NCBI RefSeq assembly: GCF_000421185.1
Contig: NZ_ATWJ01000011.1
Location: 1-64,000, forward strand
Reading direction: 5' to 3'
DNA length: 64,000 bases
Source of the DNA: Ornithinimicrobium pekingense DSM 21552
GTDB lineage: Bacteria; Actinomycetota; Actinomycetes; Actinomycetales; Dermatophilaceae
In this document: piece after piece, positions 27,415-36,738 of the stretch
Layout: each line of letters opens with the position of its first letter
How positions within the stretch are numbered: position 1 is the first letter of the stretch
The notes under the pieces: model-generated
The model's input: only the letters and a program-made list of their open reading frames with translations
Database searches by the model: none
What the model was told of the DNA's origin: nothing
Translations under genes and position numbers: made by a program

Positions 27415-28440
27415 TCAGGGGGCGGGGGCGGTGGAGCGGCGCAGGATGAGCTCGGGCTCGAAGAGGTACTCCCGGTGCTCGACCTTCTCCCCCGCGATCT
27501 CCTCCAGGACGGCGTGCACGGCCGCCTCGGCCATCCCGGTGACGTCCATCCGCACCGTGGTCAGCGGCGGGTCGATGAAGGACATGAAGGGCACGTCGTC
27601 GCCGCCGATGACCGACAGGTCCTCGGGGACGCGCAGGCCCAGCTGGCCAGCGGCACGCAGCACGCCGAGCGCCATGACGTCGGAGGCCGCGATGACCGCC
27701 GTGGCGCCGGACTCGACGAGCTGGCGGGCGGCCGTGGCCCCTCCCTCGATGGTGAACAGGGTCGTGCTGACCAGCGGCTCCCCACCGCCCGGGACGTCCG
27801 CCATCGCCTCGGTGAAGCCGGCGATGCGCCGCTGCACCGGGACGTAGCGCGCGGGGCCGGTGGCGAAGCCGATCCGGGTGTGGCCCAGGTCGCGCAGGTG
27901 CCGGACCGCCAGGCGCATCGCGGCGGCGTCGTCGTGGGAGACGAAGGTCGCGTCGATCCCCTCCCGGTAGCCGTTGATGAGGGCGATCGGCAGGCCGCGG
28001 CGCCGCAGGTCGAGGTAGCGGTCGGTGCTGGCCCGGGTGTCGGCGTGGAAGCCGCTGACGAAGACGATCCCGGAGACGCCGCGGGCGAGCAGCATCTGGA
28101 CGTACTCGTCCTCGTGCACGCCGCCCGGTGTCTGGGTGCACAGCACCGGCGTGTAGCCGCCCGCGGCCAGCTGGGTCTCGATGACCTGGGCGAACATCGG
28201 GAAGACCGGGTTGGTCAGCTCGGGCACGACCAGGCCGACGAGGCCGGCGCTGCTGCGCTTGAGCTTGCTGGGCCGCTCGTAGCCGAGCACGTCCAGGGCC
28301 GTGAGCACCGCCTGCCGGGTGCCGGCCGCCACCCCCGGCTTGTCGTTGAGGACCCGGCTGACCGTGGCCTCGCTGACGCCCGCGTAGGCGGCGAGGTCGG
28401 CGAGCCGCCCGCGGGAAGAGGAGGAGAGCGTCGTCGTCAC
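27415..28440 (-). CDS. LacI-family transcriptional regulator
   Basis: Repressor of 341 residues. The HTH is at the N terminus (RLADLAAYAGVSEATVSRVL), followed by the hinge helix and a periplasmic-binding-protein-like effector domain (VGLVVPELTNPVFPMFAQVI, IALINGYREGIDATFVSHDD, SVIGGDDVPFMSFIDPPLTT). The GTG at 28440 overlaps the malG-type stop by 4 bp (GTGA), so it is expressed with the transporter. The twin TTGCAA palindromes before malE (32686) are LacI-type half sites and are its most likely operators. Expected to respond to maltose or a related sugar (inference). Confidence 0.92.
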   Translation of the reverse strand: MTTTLSSSSRGRLADLAAYAGVSEATVSRVLNDKPGVAAGTRQAVLTALDVLGYERPSKLKRSSAGLVGLVVPELTNPVFPMFAQVIETQLAAGGYTPVLCTQTPGGVHEDEYVQMLLARGVSGIVFVSGFHADTRASTDRYLDLRRRGLPIALINGYREGIDATFVSHDDAAAMRLAVRHLRDLGHTRIGFATGPARYVPVQRRIAGFTEAMADVPGGGEPLVSTTLFTIEGGATAARQLVESGATAVIAASDVMALGVLRAAGQLGLRVPEDLSVIGGDDVPFMSFIDPPLTTVRMDVTGMAEAAVHAVLEEIAGEKVEHREYLFEPELILRRSTAPAP

Positions 28441-29378
28441 TTCACCGCGCCGCTGGTCAGGCCGCCGATGAGCTGCTTCTGCAGGCCGAGGTAGACCAGC
28501 ACCGGCGGGATGGAGGCGATCAGCGCACCGGCGCAGAACATCCCGAAGTAGGCGTTGCGGTCGGCCAGGTTGAGCGAGTAGAGGCCGATGCCGAGCGTGC
28601 GCACGTCCTGGTCGAGCAGGAAGATGCTGGCCAGCAGGAACTCGCCCCACAGCATGACGAACGACAGGATGGCCACCGTGGCCAGGATCGGGGCGACCAG
28701 GCGCAGGGTCATCGTGAAGAAGATGCGGGCGTGGCTGGCGCCGTCCATCTTGGCGGCCTCGTCCATCTCCTTGGGGATGGTGTCGAAATAGCCCTTGAGC
28801 AGCCAGACGTTGGCGCCCATCGAGCCGCCCAGGTAGACCAGCAGCAGGCCCCACAGGGTGTTCAGGCCCAGGCCGGGAAGCACCTCGCCCAGGCGCAGGA
28901 ACATGATGTAGAGCGCCGAGAAGGCCAGCAGCACCGGGAACATCTGCGCCAGCAGCAGCGTCATCAGGCCCGCGCGGCGCCCGGCCCAGCGCAACCGGGA
29001 GAAGGCGAAGGCGGCGGCCGCGCCGATGAAGACCTGCAGCACCGTGCCCAGCCCGGCCACGATGAGCGAGTTCTGGAACCACGTCCAGTAGGGGAAGGTG
29101 GTGGAGGAGAACAGCCGCTCGAAGTTGCGCATCGAGAACTGCTGCGGCAGCGGCGAGGAGGAGCTCAGCGTGCCGGCGGGGTTGAGCGCCGCCGAGAGGA
29201 TGAACAGCACCGGGAACAGCGCCCAGACGAGGGCGACGAGCGCCAGCAGGTGCCGCCACCAGACGCCGGAGCGGGGCTTGGACACGGCGCTCGCCGCGGC
29301 CTTCTTCTCTGCGGAGACCGGTCGCGGCGCCGGCGACTTCGCGTCGGCTGCGGGGGTCTGGGCCGTGGGCTGAGACAT
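28437..29378 (-). CDS. malG: maltose-type ABC transporter permease MalG
   Basis: Permease of 313 residues with six spans after a cytosolic Pro/Ala/Lys-rich head. The EAA loop reads PKEMDEAAKMDGASHARIFF. The C-terminal part, QKQLIGGLTSGAVK, is characteristic of MalG-like proteins. Start ATG at 29378, two bases after the MalF stop. Partner of the large MalF and of MalE; assigned to maltose or maltodextrin uptake mainly through the MalF architecture. Confidence 0.85.
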   Translation of the reverse strand: MSQPTAQTPAADAKSPAPRPVSAEKKAAASAVSKPRSGVWWRHLLALVALVWALFPVLFILSAALNPAGTLSSSSPLPQQFSMRNFERLFSSTTFPYWTWFQNSLIVAGLGTVLQVFIGAAAAFAFSRLRWAGRRAGLMTLLLAQMFPVLLAFSALYIMFLRLGEVLPGLGLNTLWGLLLVYLGGSMGANVWLLKGYFDTIPKEMDEAAKMDGASHARIFFTMTLRLVAPILATVAILSFVMLWGEFLLASIFLLDQDVRTLGIGLYSLNLADRNAYFGMFCAGALIASIPPVLVYLGLQKQLIGGLTSGAVK

Positions 29379-29380
29379 GC

Positions 29381-31039
29381 TCAGTTCACCTCTTCCAGGG
29401 CGTTGGACTGGCGGAAGCCGAGGTAGCTGATGATCCCGACCAGGCCGAAGATCACGATGCTGACGGCGGACGCGAGCCCGATGTTGGGGGTGCCGGACTC
29501 CAGCGCGATCCGGTAGGCGAAGTTGATGAGCAGGTCGGTGTTGCCGACCAGGCTGTTGCCCGAGTCGAACGGCCCGCCCCGCGTCACCAGGTAGATGAGC
29601 GTGAAGTTGTTGAAGTTGAAGGCGAAGCTGGCGACCAGCAGGGGCCCCACGGCCACCAGCAGCAGCGGCATCGTCACCGACACCAGCGTGCGCACCGGCC
29701 CGGCGCCGTCGACGGCGGCCGCCTCCTTGACGTCGTTGGGGATCGACTGCAGCGCACCGGTGCAGATGAGGAACATGTAGGGGAAGCCCAGCCACAGGTT
29801 GGTGATGAGCAGCGCGGCGCGCGCACCCCAGGGGTCACCGAGCCAGTTGATGTTGAGCCCGGTCACCTCGTTGATCAGGCCGAACTGCTGGTTGAACATC
29901 GCCGCCCAGACCAGGCCGGTGACAAAGATCGGCAGCGCGTAGGGGAGCACGAGCAGGGAGCGGTAGACCGCCTTGCCCTTCAGGCGCGGGTCGTTGAAGA
30001 GGAGGGCGAGCAGCATACCGAGCAGGAAGGTGCTGACCACGCTGAGCAGGGGGAAGGCGAGGTTCCACAGGAAGATCTTGAGGAAGCCGCCGCGGAAGGC
30101 GGGGTCGAGGAAGATCGTGCGGAAGTTCTCGAAGCCGACGTTCTCGGTCCAGCCGGCGGGCAGCACCGGGCCGACCCCGTCCTCGGGGACGAAGTTGCCG
30201 TCCTGGGCGACGTAACGCCGGCCCTCCGCCGTCGTCATGACGTCGGCGTCCTCGTCGTAGGAGATCGTCGGGCGGCCCACGAACGCCTGGGAGGTGGTGG
30301 CCGCCTTGACGGCCGAGCCCTCCTCGCCGACGGGCACGGCCAGCTCCTGGACCTCCTGGGCCCGCTGGTTGGCCTCCATGAGGTTGAGCACCCGGAACCC
30401 GGGCGCGGCCGCGACGGTGCCGTTGCCGCGCAGCTCGACCCCCTCGGCCGGCAGCGGCTCGAGGCCCTCCTCGGTGCCCACGAAGAGCTGGTAGCCGTCA
30501 CCGGTGACGTTCTCGCCCCCGGCGTCGGCGCCCTCGCCCAACTCCTCCTCGAGCTCGCCGGCGTCCTCGGCGGGGGCGACCGTGAGCAGGAAGGACAGCT
30601 CACCGGTCTCGATCGCCGCACCCTCGGGGATGGCGACCGACATGCCGTAGCGGGGGGCGTCGGGGTCCTGGCGCACCGACTGCGCCTGGATCGCCTGGAC
30701 CGCCTCGTCCTTGCTCAGGGTGTGTCCGTCGCCGTAGTTGGTGAACGCGGTCGCGGCCGTGTAGACGATCGGCCAGATCTGGAAGAGCAGCAGCAGGACC
30801 AGACCGGGCAGCAGGTACTTCGCCGGGATCGCGCGGCGGGTGGAGTAGACCACCAGCACCGACATCGCGATGAAGGCCACGACGATGACGATGAGCCAGG
30901 AGCCGGCCTCGATCGCCTGCTGCGCGACATACCCCAGGCCGAGGAGCGTCAGGGCGATGAGCCCCCACCTCGCGGCGTGCACCCATGCGGGGGTGTGCCC
31001 GACCTCGCTGGTCGGCGGGTCGGTGACGGTCTGGGACAT
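29381..31039 (-). CDS. malF: maltose-type ABC transporter permease MalF
   Basis: Permease of 552 residues, much longer than the ~300 of generic sugar permeases. Three spans near the N terminus are followed by an extracellular insertion of roughly 200 residues (about 105-305, acidic, with segments such as ELSFLLTVAPAEDAGE and GFRVLNLMEANQRAQEV), as in MalF of maltose systems where this loop touches the binding protein. Five further spans contain the EAA loop KEAAAVDGAGPVRTLVSV. Start ATG at 31039 with GAGGAGACA upstream. Two strong hairpins separate it from malE. Confidence 0.88.
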   Translation of the reverse strand: MSQTVTDPPTSEVGHTPAWVHAARWGLIALTLLGLGYVAQQAIEAGSWLIVIVVAFIAMSVLVVYSTRRAIPAKYLLPGLVLLLLFQIWPIVYTAATAFTNYGDGHTLSKDEAVQAIQAQSVRQDPDAPRYGMSVAIPEGAAIETGELSFLLTVAPAEDAGELEEELGEGADAGGENVTGDGYQLFVGTEEGLEPLPAEGVELRGNGTVAAAPGFRVLNLMEANQRAQEVQELAVPVGEEGSAVKAATTSQAFVGRPTISYDEDADVMTTAEGRRYVAQDGNFVPEDGVGPVLPAGWTENVGFENFRTIFLDPAFRGGFLKIFLWNLAFPLLSVVSTFLLGMLLALLFNDPRLKGKAVYRSLLVLPYALPIFVTGLVWAAMFNQQFGLINEVTGLNINWLGDPWGARAALLITNLWLGFPYMFLICTGALQSIPNDVKEAAAVDGAGPVRTLVSVTMPLLLVAVGPLLVASFAFNFNNFTLIYLVTRGGPFDSGNSLVGNTDLLINFAYRIALESGTPNIGLASAVSIVIFGLVGIISYLGFRQSNALEEVN

Positions 31040-31097
31040 CGGTGTCTCCTCGGGGCAGGGCCGTGGGCGAGACGGGCGCGGGGCGGTGACGGGACCT

Positions 31098-31144
31098 CGT
31101 ATGCCGTGCCGGCCCCGCTCTCGCGGCGGGGTGCACGGCATACG
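31098..31144 (-). terminator. hairpin between malE and malF (12-bp outer stem)
   Basis: CGTATGCCGTGC (31098-31109) pairs perfectly with GCACGGCATACG (31133-31144), with an inner CCCCGC/GCGGGG stem. Together with the next hairpin it can lower permease expression relative to the binding protein or protect the malE message 3' end. Confidence 0.65.
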
Positions 31145-31156
31145 ACGTCCCGCCGG

Positions 31157-31195
31157 GCGGGTGGGTGCCCCTGGTGTGCAGCGGCACCCACCCGC
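31157..31195 (-). terminator. hairpin just after malE (13-bp stem)
   Basis: GCGGGTGGGTGCC (31157-31169) pairs perfectly with GGCACCCACCCGC (31183-31195) around a 13-nt loop, 25 bp beyond the malE stop codon. Confidence 0.65.
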
Positions 31196-31219
31196 GCGCG
31201 GCGGTCGGTCAGCGCTCGG

Positions 31220-32560
31220 TCAGAGCGCGGCCTCGACCTCGGACTGGGCGGTCGCGAGGCGCTCGGCCGGATCGGACCCGGTGACGATGTCGGCCGTGGC
31301 CTTGCCCAGCGGGCCCCAGACGGCGTTCATCTGCGGGATGTTGGGCATCGGCGTGCCACCCTCGGCGGCGGCGCCCCAGGCCTCGATGTCGGTGTTGCCC
31401 TGGGAGACCTCGTCGTAGGCCTCGACCAGCGCCGGCGGACGGTCACCGGCCTCGTACAGGGCGACCTGCACGTCGGGACGGCTCACGTACTCCTGCACGA
31501 AGGTCTGCGCGATCTGCGGGTTCTTCGACTCGGCGGAGACGTAGAAGCCCTGGACGCCCAGGAACGGGGTGGTCTCGCCGCCGTCCTCGAAGTCCGGCAT
31601 CGAGGTGATCTCGTAGTCGATGCCGGCGTCGACGATCTGCGGGATGGCCCACGGGCCGGAGATCAGGTAGGGGGTGTTGCCCTCGATGAACTGCGGGATG
31701 GTGTTCGAGCCGTCGAGGTTGACGGTCAGCGCCTCCTGCTCACCCAGCCAGGCGATCTTCTCGCCGCCCTGGATCGTCTCCTCGGAGTCGATGATGACCT
31801 CGGTGGAGTCGAAGCCGCCCTCCTCCAGCACCGGGAAGATGCCGCCGCCGTAGGCCGCGAGGTAGGGGTACATGTTGTAGGCGTCGCCCTCCTGGCCCAG
31901 CTGCTGGGCCATGACGAGCTCGGTCTCGCCGGCCTCGACCATCTCCTGGCCGGTGGCGACGAGCTCCTCCATCGTGGCGGGCTCCTCGGGCGCCATCTCC
32001 GTGTTGCGGATGAGCGCGAGGGACTCGACCGAGTACGGCACGCCGTAGGTCTGGCCCTCGTAGGTGAAGGCCTCGACCGACTCGGGGGTGAACTGGCCGG
32101 CGAGGTCGGAGGACAGCTGCACGGGGGCGACGACGTTGTTCTGGACGAGCTCGCCCAGCCAGTCGTGCGCACCGACGGCGATGTCCGGGCCGGCGCCCGC
32201 GCCGACGGAGTCCTTGAACTGCTCGCGCAGGTTCTCGTTGGCGACCACCTGGAGGGTCACCGGCACGCCGGTCTCCTCCTCGAAGATGGCGGCGACGTCC
32301 TCGAGCGCGGCGGCCCGCAGGTCATCGGCCCAGATGACGAGGCTGGTGCCGTCGCTCATCGCGGTCTCGGAGGCGGCGTCACCACCGGCGGCGGCGTCAT
32401 CCTCGGTGGTCTCGGCGGCGTCGTCGCCGGCCGTGTCCTCGGCGGCGTCCTGGGTGTCCGCGGGCGTCTGTCCCGCGGGGGTCTCGCTGTCGCCGCCGCA
32501 GGCGGAGAGCAGCAGGGCCGCGGCGCTGGCGATCGCGACTGCCCCGGTGGTGCGCTTCAT
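31220..32560 (-). CDS. malE: maltose-type sugar-binding lipoprotein MalE
   Basis: Solute-binding protein of 446 residues. The Sec signal ends in the lipobox LSAC, giving a lipid-anchored Cys. An acidic Asp/Ala/Thr/Glu-rich linker (about 25-75) precedes the family-1 domain: SLVIWADDLRAAALEDVAAI, VPYSVESLALIRN, LISGPWAIPQIVDAGIDYEI, and PFLGVQGFYVSAESKN. ATG at 32560 with AAGGAGCACCT upstream. First gene of malEFG-lacI; its promoter overlaps a LacI-type operator. Confidence 0.9.
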   Translation of the reverse strand: MKRTTGAVAIASAAALLLSACGGDSETPAGQTPADTQDAAEDTAGDDAAETTEDDAAAGGDAASETAMSDGTSLVIWADDLRAAALEDVAAIFEEETGVPVTLQVVANENLREQFKDSVGAGAGPDIAVGAHDWLGELVQNNVVAPVQLSSDLAGQFTPESVEAFTYEGQTYGVPYSVESLALIRNTEMAPEEPATMEELVATGQEMVEAGETELVMAQQLGQEGDAYNMYPYLAAYGGGIFPVLEEGGFDSTEVIIDSEETIQGGEKIAWLGEQEALTVNLDGSNTIPQFIEGNTPYLISGPWAIPQIVDAGIDYEITSMPDFEDGGETTPFLGVQGFYVSAESKNPQIAQTFVQEYVSRPDVQVALYEAGDRPPALVEAYDEVSQGNTDIEAWGAAAEGGTPMPNIPQMNAVWGPLGKATADIVTGSDPAERLATAQSEVEAAL

Positions 32561-32663
32561 AGGTGCTCCTTCGAACCTCGTCCCGGCGGACGCACAGGGA
32601 TGTGGCCTCGTCGCCGGGTGCCTCCCGGCCTGGTGGCGCGGTCGGCGGTGGTGTGGTGCGATC

Positions 32664-32692
32664 AGTATGCAGTTCCCTGGCGGTCTTTGCAA
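32664..32692 (-). promoter_or_regulatory. malE promoter
   Basis: On the minus strand TTGCAA (32687-32692) and CATACT (32664-32669) are separated by exactly 17 bp. The -35 is the outer half of the LacI-type operator, so repressor binding would block polymerase. Confidence 0.65.
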
Positions 32693-32713
32693 GATCTTGC
32701 AAAGCGCTTTGCA
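32686..32713. promoter_or_regulatory. two overlapping LacI-type operators
   Basis: TTTGCAAGATCTTGCAAA (32686-32703) is an 18-bp perfect palindrome. TGCAAAGCGCTTTGCA (32698-32713) is a 16-bp perfect palindrome sharing one TGCAAA half with it. The central CG and the TTGCAA halves fit LacI/MalR-type sites. They lie between malE and the divergent ATPase gene. Confidence 0.8.
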
Positions 32714-32877
32714 TCTTCTCTGCTACGGTGATCCTCGTCACCCGGCACCGTCGCCGTGGACGCCTCTGCGGCCTCCCGTCGAGATGTCGGCACGACACCG
32801 CCCTCCGGCACCCGCCGGTGGGTTCCTTTACAACGGATCGTCCGGCACGTACCTGCCGGTGAAGGAAAGGCACGCAC

Positions 32878-33960
<1,083 letters not shown>

Positions 33961-33968
33961 CCGCTGAC

Positions 33969-34013
33969 GAGGGCCGGGTGGGCACGCCGCGAGGCGTCGC
34001 CCGCCCGGCCCTC
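33969..34013 (+). terminator. terminator after the ATPase gene
   Basis: GAGGGCCGGG (33969-33978) pairs with CCCGGCCCTC (34004-34013), extended inward by GGGC/GCCC with a bulge. It lies 8 bp after the stop codon. Confidence 0.75.
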
Positions 34014-34020
34014 TGACGTC

Positions 34021-34155
34021 CCACCCCCACCGACGACGTCGGGTGCACGCCCCCCCCCCCACCGACGACGCCGGGTGCACGCTCCCACCCCCACCGACGA
34101 CGCCGGGTGCACGCTCCCAGCCCCACCGACGACGTGGCGTGCACGCCATACCTGA
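34021..34155. repeat. 32-bp repeat array A (4 units)
   Basis: CACCGACGACG occurs at 34028, 34060, 34092 and 34124, an exact 32-bp period. Each copy is followed by a GTGCACGC element and C-rich filler. Same family as arrays B-E, here in the reverse orientation relative to array B. The gene 34218-35249 lies between A and B. Confidence 0.9.
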
Positions 34156-34217
34156 CTTGTCCACAGGCGAGCCATGCGGCTCGGCGCGCGAGAGCCGATC
34201 CGCGGCACGGTTGCGGG

Positions 34218-35249
34218 ATGAGTCCATCCCGCCCGACCGTCCCGTTCACCTACCAGGATGCCGTCGAGCGCTACTCGGGCCGACGCAGCCTCGACAGGCG
34301 CCTGCGCGACGGCGACGTGTGCCGCCTCGGCCGGGGGATCTACGCCGAACCGCTCACCCTCGGCAGCGCGACGGAGACGTGGGTGGCGCACCGCACCGAG
34401 CACCTGCACCGGCTGCGGGCCGCCCTGCACCGCTTTCCCGGGATGGTCGCGAGCCACACCAGCGCGGCGGTCGTGCACGGGCTGGAGCTCGTGATCGCCG
34501 CAGAGACGCCGGTCGAGCTGACCGTGGTCCGAGGAGCGCCCCAGTCCCGGTCGCTGCCGGGCGTGCGGATCCACCACACCGACTCGACCGTCACCCCGCA
34601 CGTCCTCGTCGACGACATCCGGACGACCACCATCGCCCGGACGGTGGCGGACGTGCTCCGCACCCGGCGTGCCCCCCACGCGGTGGCGATGACCGATCGC
34701 GCGGTGGCCGACGGCGCCGTCGACCTCGCAGGCATCACGGCCGCCCTCGACGCCCAGGTGCGCTGGAAGGGAAGGCCACGGGCGCGGGAGTCGCTCGCCG
34801 CCGTCGACCTCCGGCGCGAGAGCTGGCTGGAGTCCTACTCCTTCGTGGCCCTGCACGAGCAGGGGCACCCGCTGCCGCTCCCGCAGGTCAGCGTCCACGA
34901 CGAGCACCTGCGCTTCGTCGGGCGCGTGGACGGGCTCTGGCCGCGCGAGAAGGTCTTTGCCGAGGCCGACGGAGAAGGCAAGTACTTCCTCGGGCCCGGT
35001 GACCAGGTGCCGCTCGAGCCCGAGACGACCGTGCGCAGGCGGCTGGCCGAGGAACGCGAGCGACACGCCCGGCTCGAGGCGCTCGGACTGGTCGGGGTGC
35101 GCTGGACCGGGGAGGAGATCATGAACCGCCCGGAGGCGGTCGCCCTCAGGGTCGAGCTGGCTCGCGAGCGCGCACGAGGTATGCAGTTCCACGGCTGGGT
35201 GCGCCGGGGTGCTGATCTCGTCCGGCTGGAGTCGTTGTTCGCCGCGTAG
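34218..35249 (+). CDS. AbiEi-like protein with a nuclease-like C-terminal domain
   Basis: Protein of 343 residues. The N-terminal ~100 residues resemble the AbiEi-type winged-helix antitoxin domain (RRSLDRRLRDGDVCRLGRGI to HTSAAVVHGLEL). The C-terminal part carries a Vsr/DUF559-like PD-(D/E)xK pattern: SYSFVALHEQGHPLP, FVGRVDGLW, FAEADGEGKY, then ERHARLEALGLVGVRWTG. No cognate toxin gene lies nearby. I chose the ATG at 34218; the frame upstream consists of array A. Bracketed by inverted 32-bp arrays A and B. Function not known; DNA binding with a cryptic nuclease is inference. Confidence 0.7.
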   Translation: MSPSRPTVPFTYQDAVERYSGRRSLDRRLRDGDVCRLGRGIYAEPLTLGSATETWVAHRTEHLHRLRAALHRFPGMVASHTSAAVVHGLELVIAAETPVELTVVRGAPQSRSLPGVRIHHTDSTVTPHVLVDDIRTTTIARTVADVLRTRRAPHAVAMTDRAVADGAVDLAGITAALDAQVRWKGRPRARESLAAVDLRRESWLESYSFVALHEQGHPLPLPQVSVHDEHLRFVGRVDGLWPREKVFAEADGEGKYFLGPGDQVPLEPETTVRRRLAEERERHARLEALGLVGVRWTGEEIMNRPEAVALRVELARERARGMQFHGWVRRGADLVRLESLFAA

Positions 35250-35256
35250 ACCGAGC

Positions 35257-35371
35257 ACAGCACGTCGTCGGTCGCCGCTGGAGCGAGCACACCACGTCGT
35301 CGGTCGCCGCTGGAGCGAGCACACCACGTCGTCGGTGGGGACGGGAGCGCGCACACCACGTCGTCGGTCGG
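35257..35371. repeat. 32-bp repeat array B (4 units)
   Basis: CGTCGTCGGT occurs at 35263, 35295, 35327 and 35359, an exact 32-bp period, each preceded by GCACAGCA or GCACACCA and separated by TGGAGCGA-type filler. The array begins 8 bp after a stop codon and ends 4 bp before the -10 (TAGGCT, 35375-35380) of the next gene. Confidence 0.92.
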
Positions 35372-35386
35372 GCATAGGCTGATGGG

Positions 35387-36634
35387 ATGGCGCTCGACTT
35401 CACCGCGGTCAAGCCGGACCCGGCGCTGCTGGACCTGCCCTGGCACGTGCCGCTGGAGGAGTGGCCCGAGCACCACCTGGCGGCGCTCCCCCGCGGCATC
35501 TCGCGGCACGTGGTGCGCTTCGTGCGGCTCTCCGGCCAGGTCATCGCCGTCAAGGAGATCACCGAGCCCCTCGCGCGCCGCGAGTTCCAGACCCTGCGCA
35601 ACCTGCGTCGGCTGGGCCAGCCGGCGGTCGAGCCGCTGGCTGTCGTGGCCGGCCGCGTCGACGCCGAGGGCAACCCGCTGGACGCCTGCCTGGTCACCCG
35701 GCACCTGAAGTTCTCCCTGCCCTACCGCGTGGTCTTCTCCCAGCGGCTGCGTGCCGACACCGCCCGGCGCACCCTGGACGCCCTGGCCGTCCTGCTCGTC
35801 CGCCTCCACCTGGCCGGCTGCTTCTGGGGTGACGTGTCGCTGTCCAACACGCTGTTCCGGCGCGATGCCGGCGAGTACGCGGCATACCTCGTCGATGCCG
35901 AGACGGCCGAGCTGCACCCCCAGCTCTCGCCCGGCCAGCGCGAGCACGACCTGTACATCGCGCACGGCAACATCGCCGGGGAGCTCATGGACCTCGAGGC
36001 CGGCGGCCAGCTCGACGAGGGCGAGGACCCCATCGAGATCGCCAACCGGATCATGCACCGCTACGACCTGCTGTGGAACGAGCTGACCGGTGAGGAACGG
36101 TTCGAGCAGGGCGACCGGTGGCGCGTCGACGAGCGCATCCGCCGGCTCAACAACCTCGGCTTCGACGTCGACGAGCTCGAGATGAGCACCGACGTGGACG
36201 GCACCTCCATCCGGATCCAGCCCAAGGTCGTCGACGCGGGCCACCACTCCCGGCGGCTGATGCACCTCACCGGCCTCGACGTCGAGGAGAACCAGGCGCG
36301 CCGGCTGCTCAACGACCTCGACTCCTACCGGGCCGCGACCGACCGGCAGAACGACGACGAGGAGCTGGTCGCGCACGACTGGCTGGCCCGCATCTACGAG
36401 CCCGTCACCCGCTCGGTCCCCCGCGAGCTGCGCGCCAAGCTCGAGCCGGCCGAGCTCTTCCACGAGCTGCTCGAGCACCGGTGGTACCTCTCCGAGCGCG
36501 CCGGTCACGACATGTCCATCGAGGACACCGTCGCCGACTACGTGCACACCGTGCTGCCCGACCGCCCCGACGAGGTGGCCGTCGTGGGCGTGGACACCGG
36601 GGAGATCCCCATCCGGGCGCACCTGGAGGGCTGA
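35387..36634 (+). CDS. DUF4032 domain protein, kinase-like fold
   Basis: Protein of 415 residues, normal for the actinobacterial DUF4032 family. The N-terminal part resembles lipopolysaccharide-kinase/WaaP-like folds: VVRFVRLSGQVIAVKEITE (strand with a Lys), LLVRLHLAGCFWGDVSLSNTL (catalytic-loop-like D-V-S-L-S-N) and YLVDAETAELHPQ (a DFG-like Asp). The C-terminal DUF4032 half includes DVDELEMSTDVDGTSI and AHDWLARIYEPVTRSV. TAGGCT (35375-35380) sits 6 bp before the ATG, so the mRNA is probably leaderless. The biochemical role is not established for this family. Confidence 0.82.
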   Translation: MALDFTAVKPDPALLDLPWHVPLEEWPEHHLAALPRGISRHVVRFVRLSGQVIAVKEITEPLARREFQTLRNLRRLGQPAVEPLAVVAGRVDAEGNPLDACLVTRHLKFSLPYRVVFSQRLRADTARRTLDALAVLLVRLHLAGCFWGDVSLSNTLFRRDAGEYAAYLVDAETAELHPQLSPGQREHDLYIAHGNIAGELMDLEAGGQLDEGEDPIEIANRIMHRYDLLWNELTGEERFEQGDRWRVDERIRRLNNLGFDVDELEMSTDVDGTSIRIQPKVVDAGHHSRRLMHLTGLDVEENQARRLLNDLDSYRAATDRQNDDEELVAHDWLARIYEPVTRSVPRELRAKLEPAELFHELLEHRWYLSERAGHDMSIEDTVADYVHTVLPDRPDEVAVVGVDTGEIPIRAHLEG

Positions 36635-36738
36635 CGACACGCCCGAGTCACCGCGGGCACCGACCGGCACGTCGCACGGCCGTGCGGCGTGCGGCCGTCC
36701 GGCGTGCGGAACCCGCAGTCAGGGGCATACTCAGGCAG

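Noticed and set aside
34218-35249. Complete AbiE toxin-antitoxin system
   Set aside because: No AbiEii-type nucleotidyltransferase toxin is adjacent to this gene or to 43075-44067, so only the antitoxin-like domain is called.
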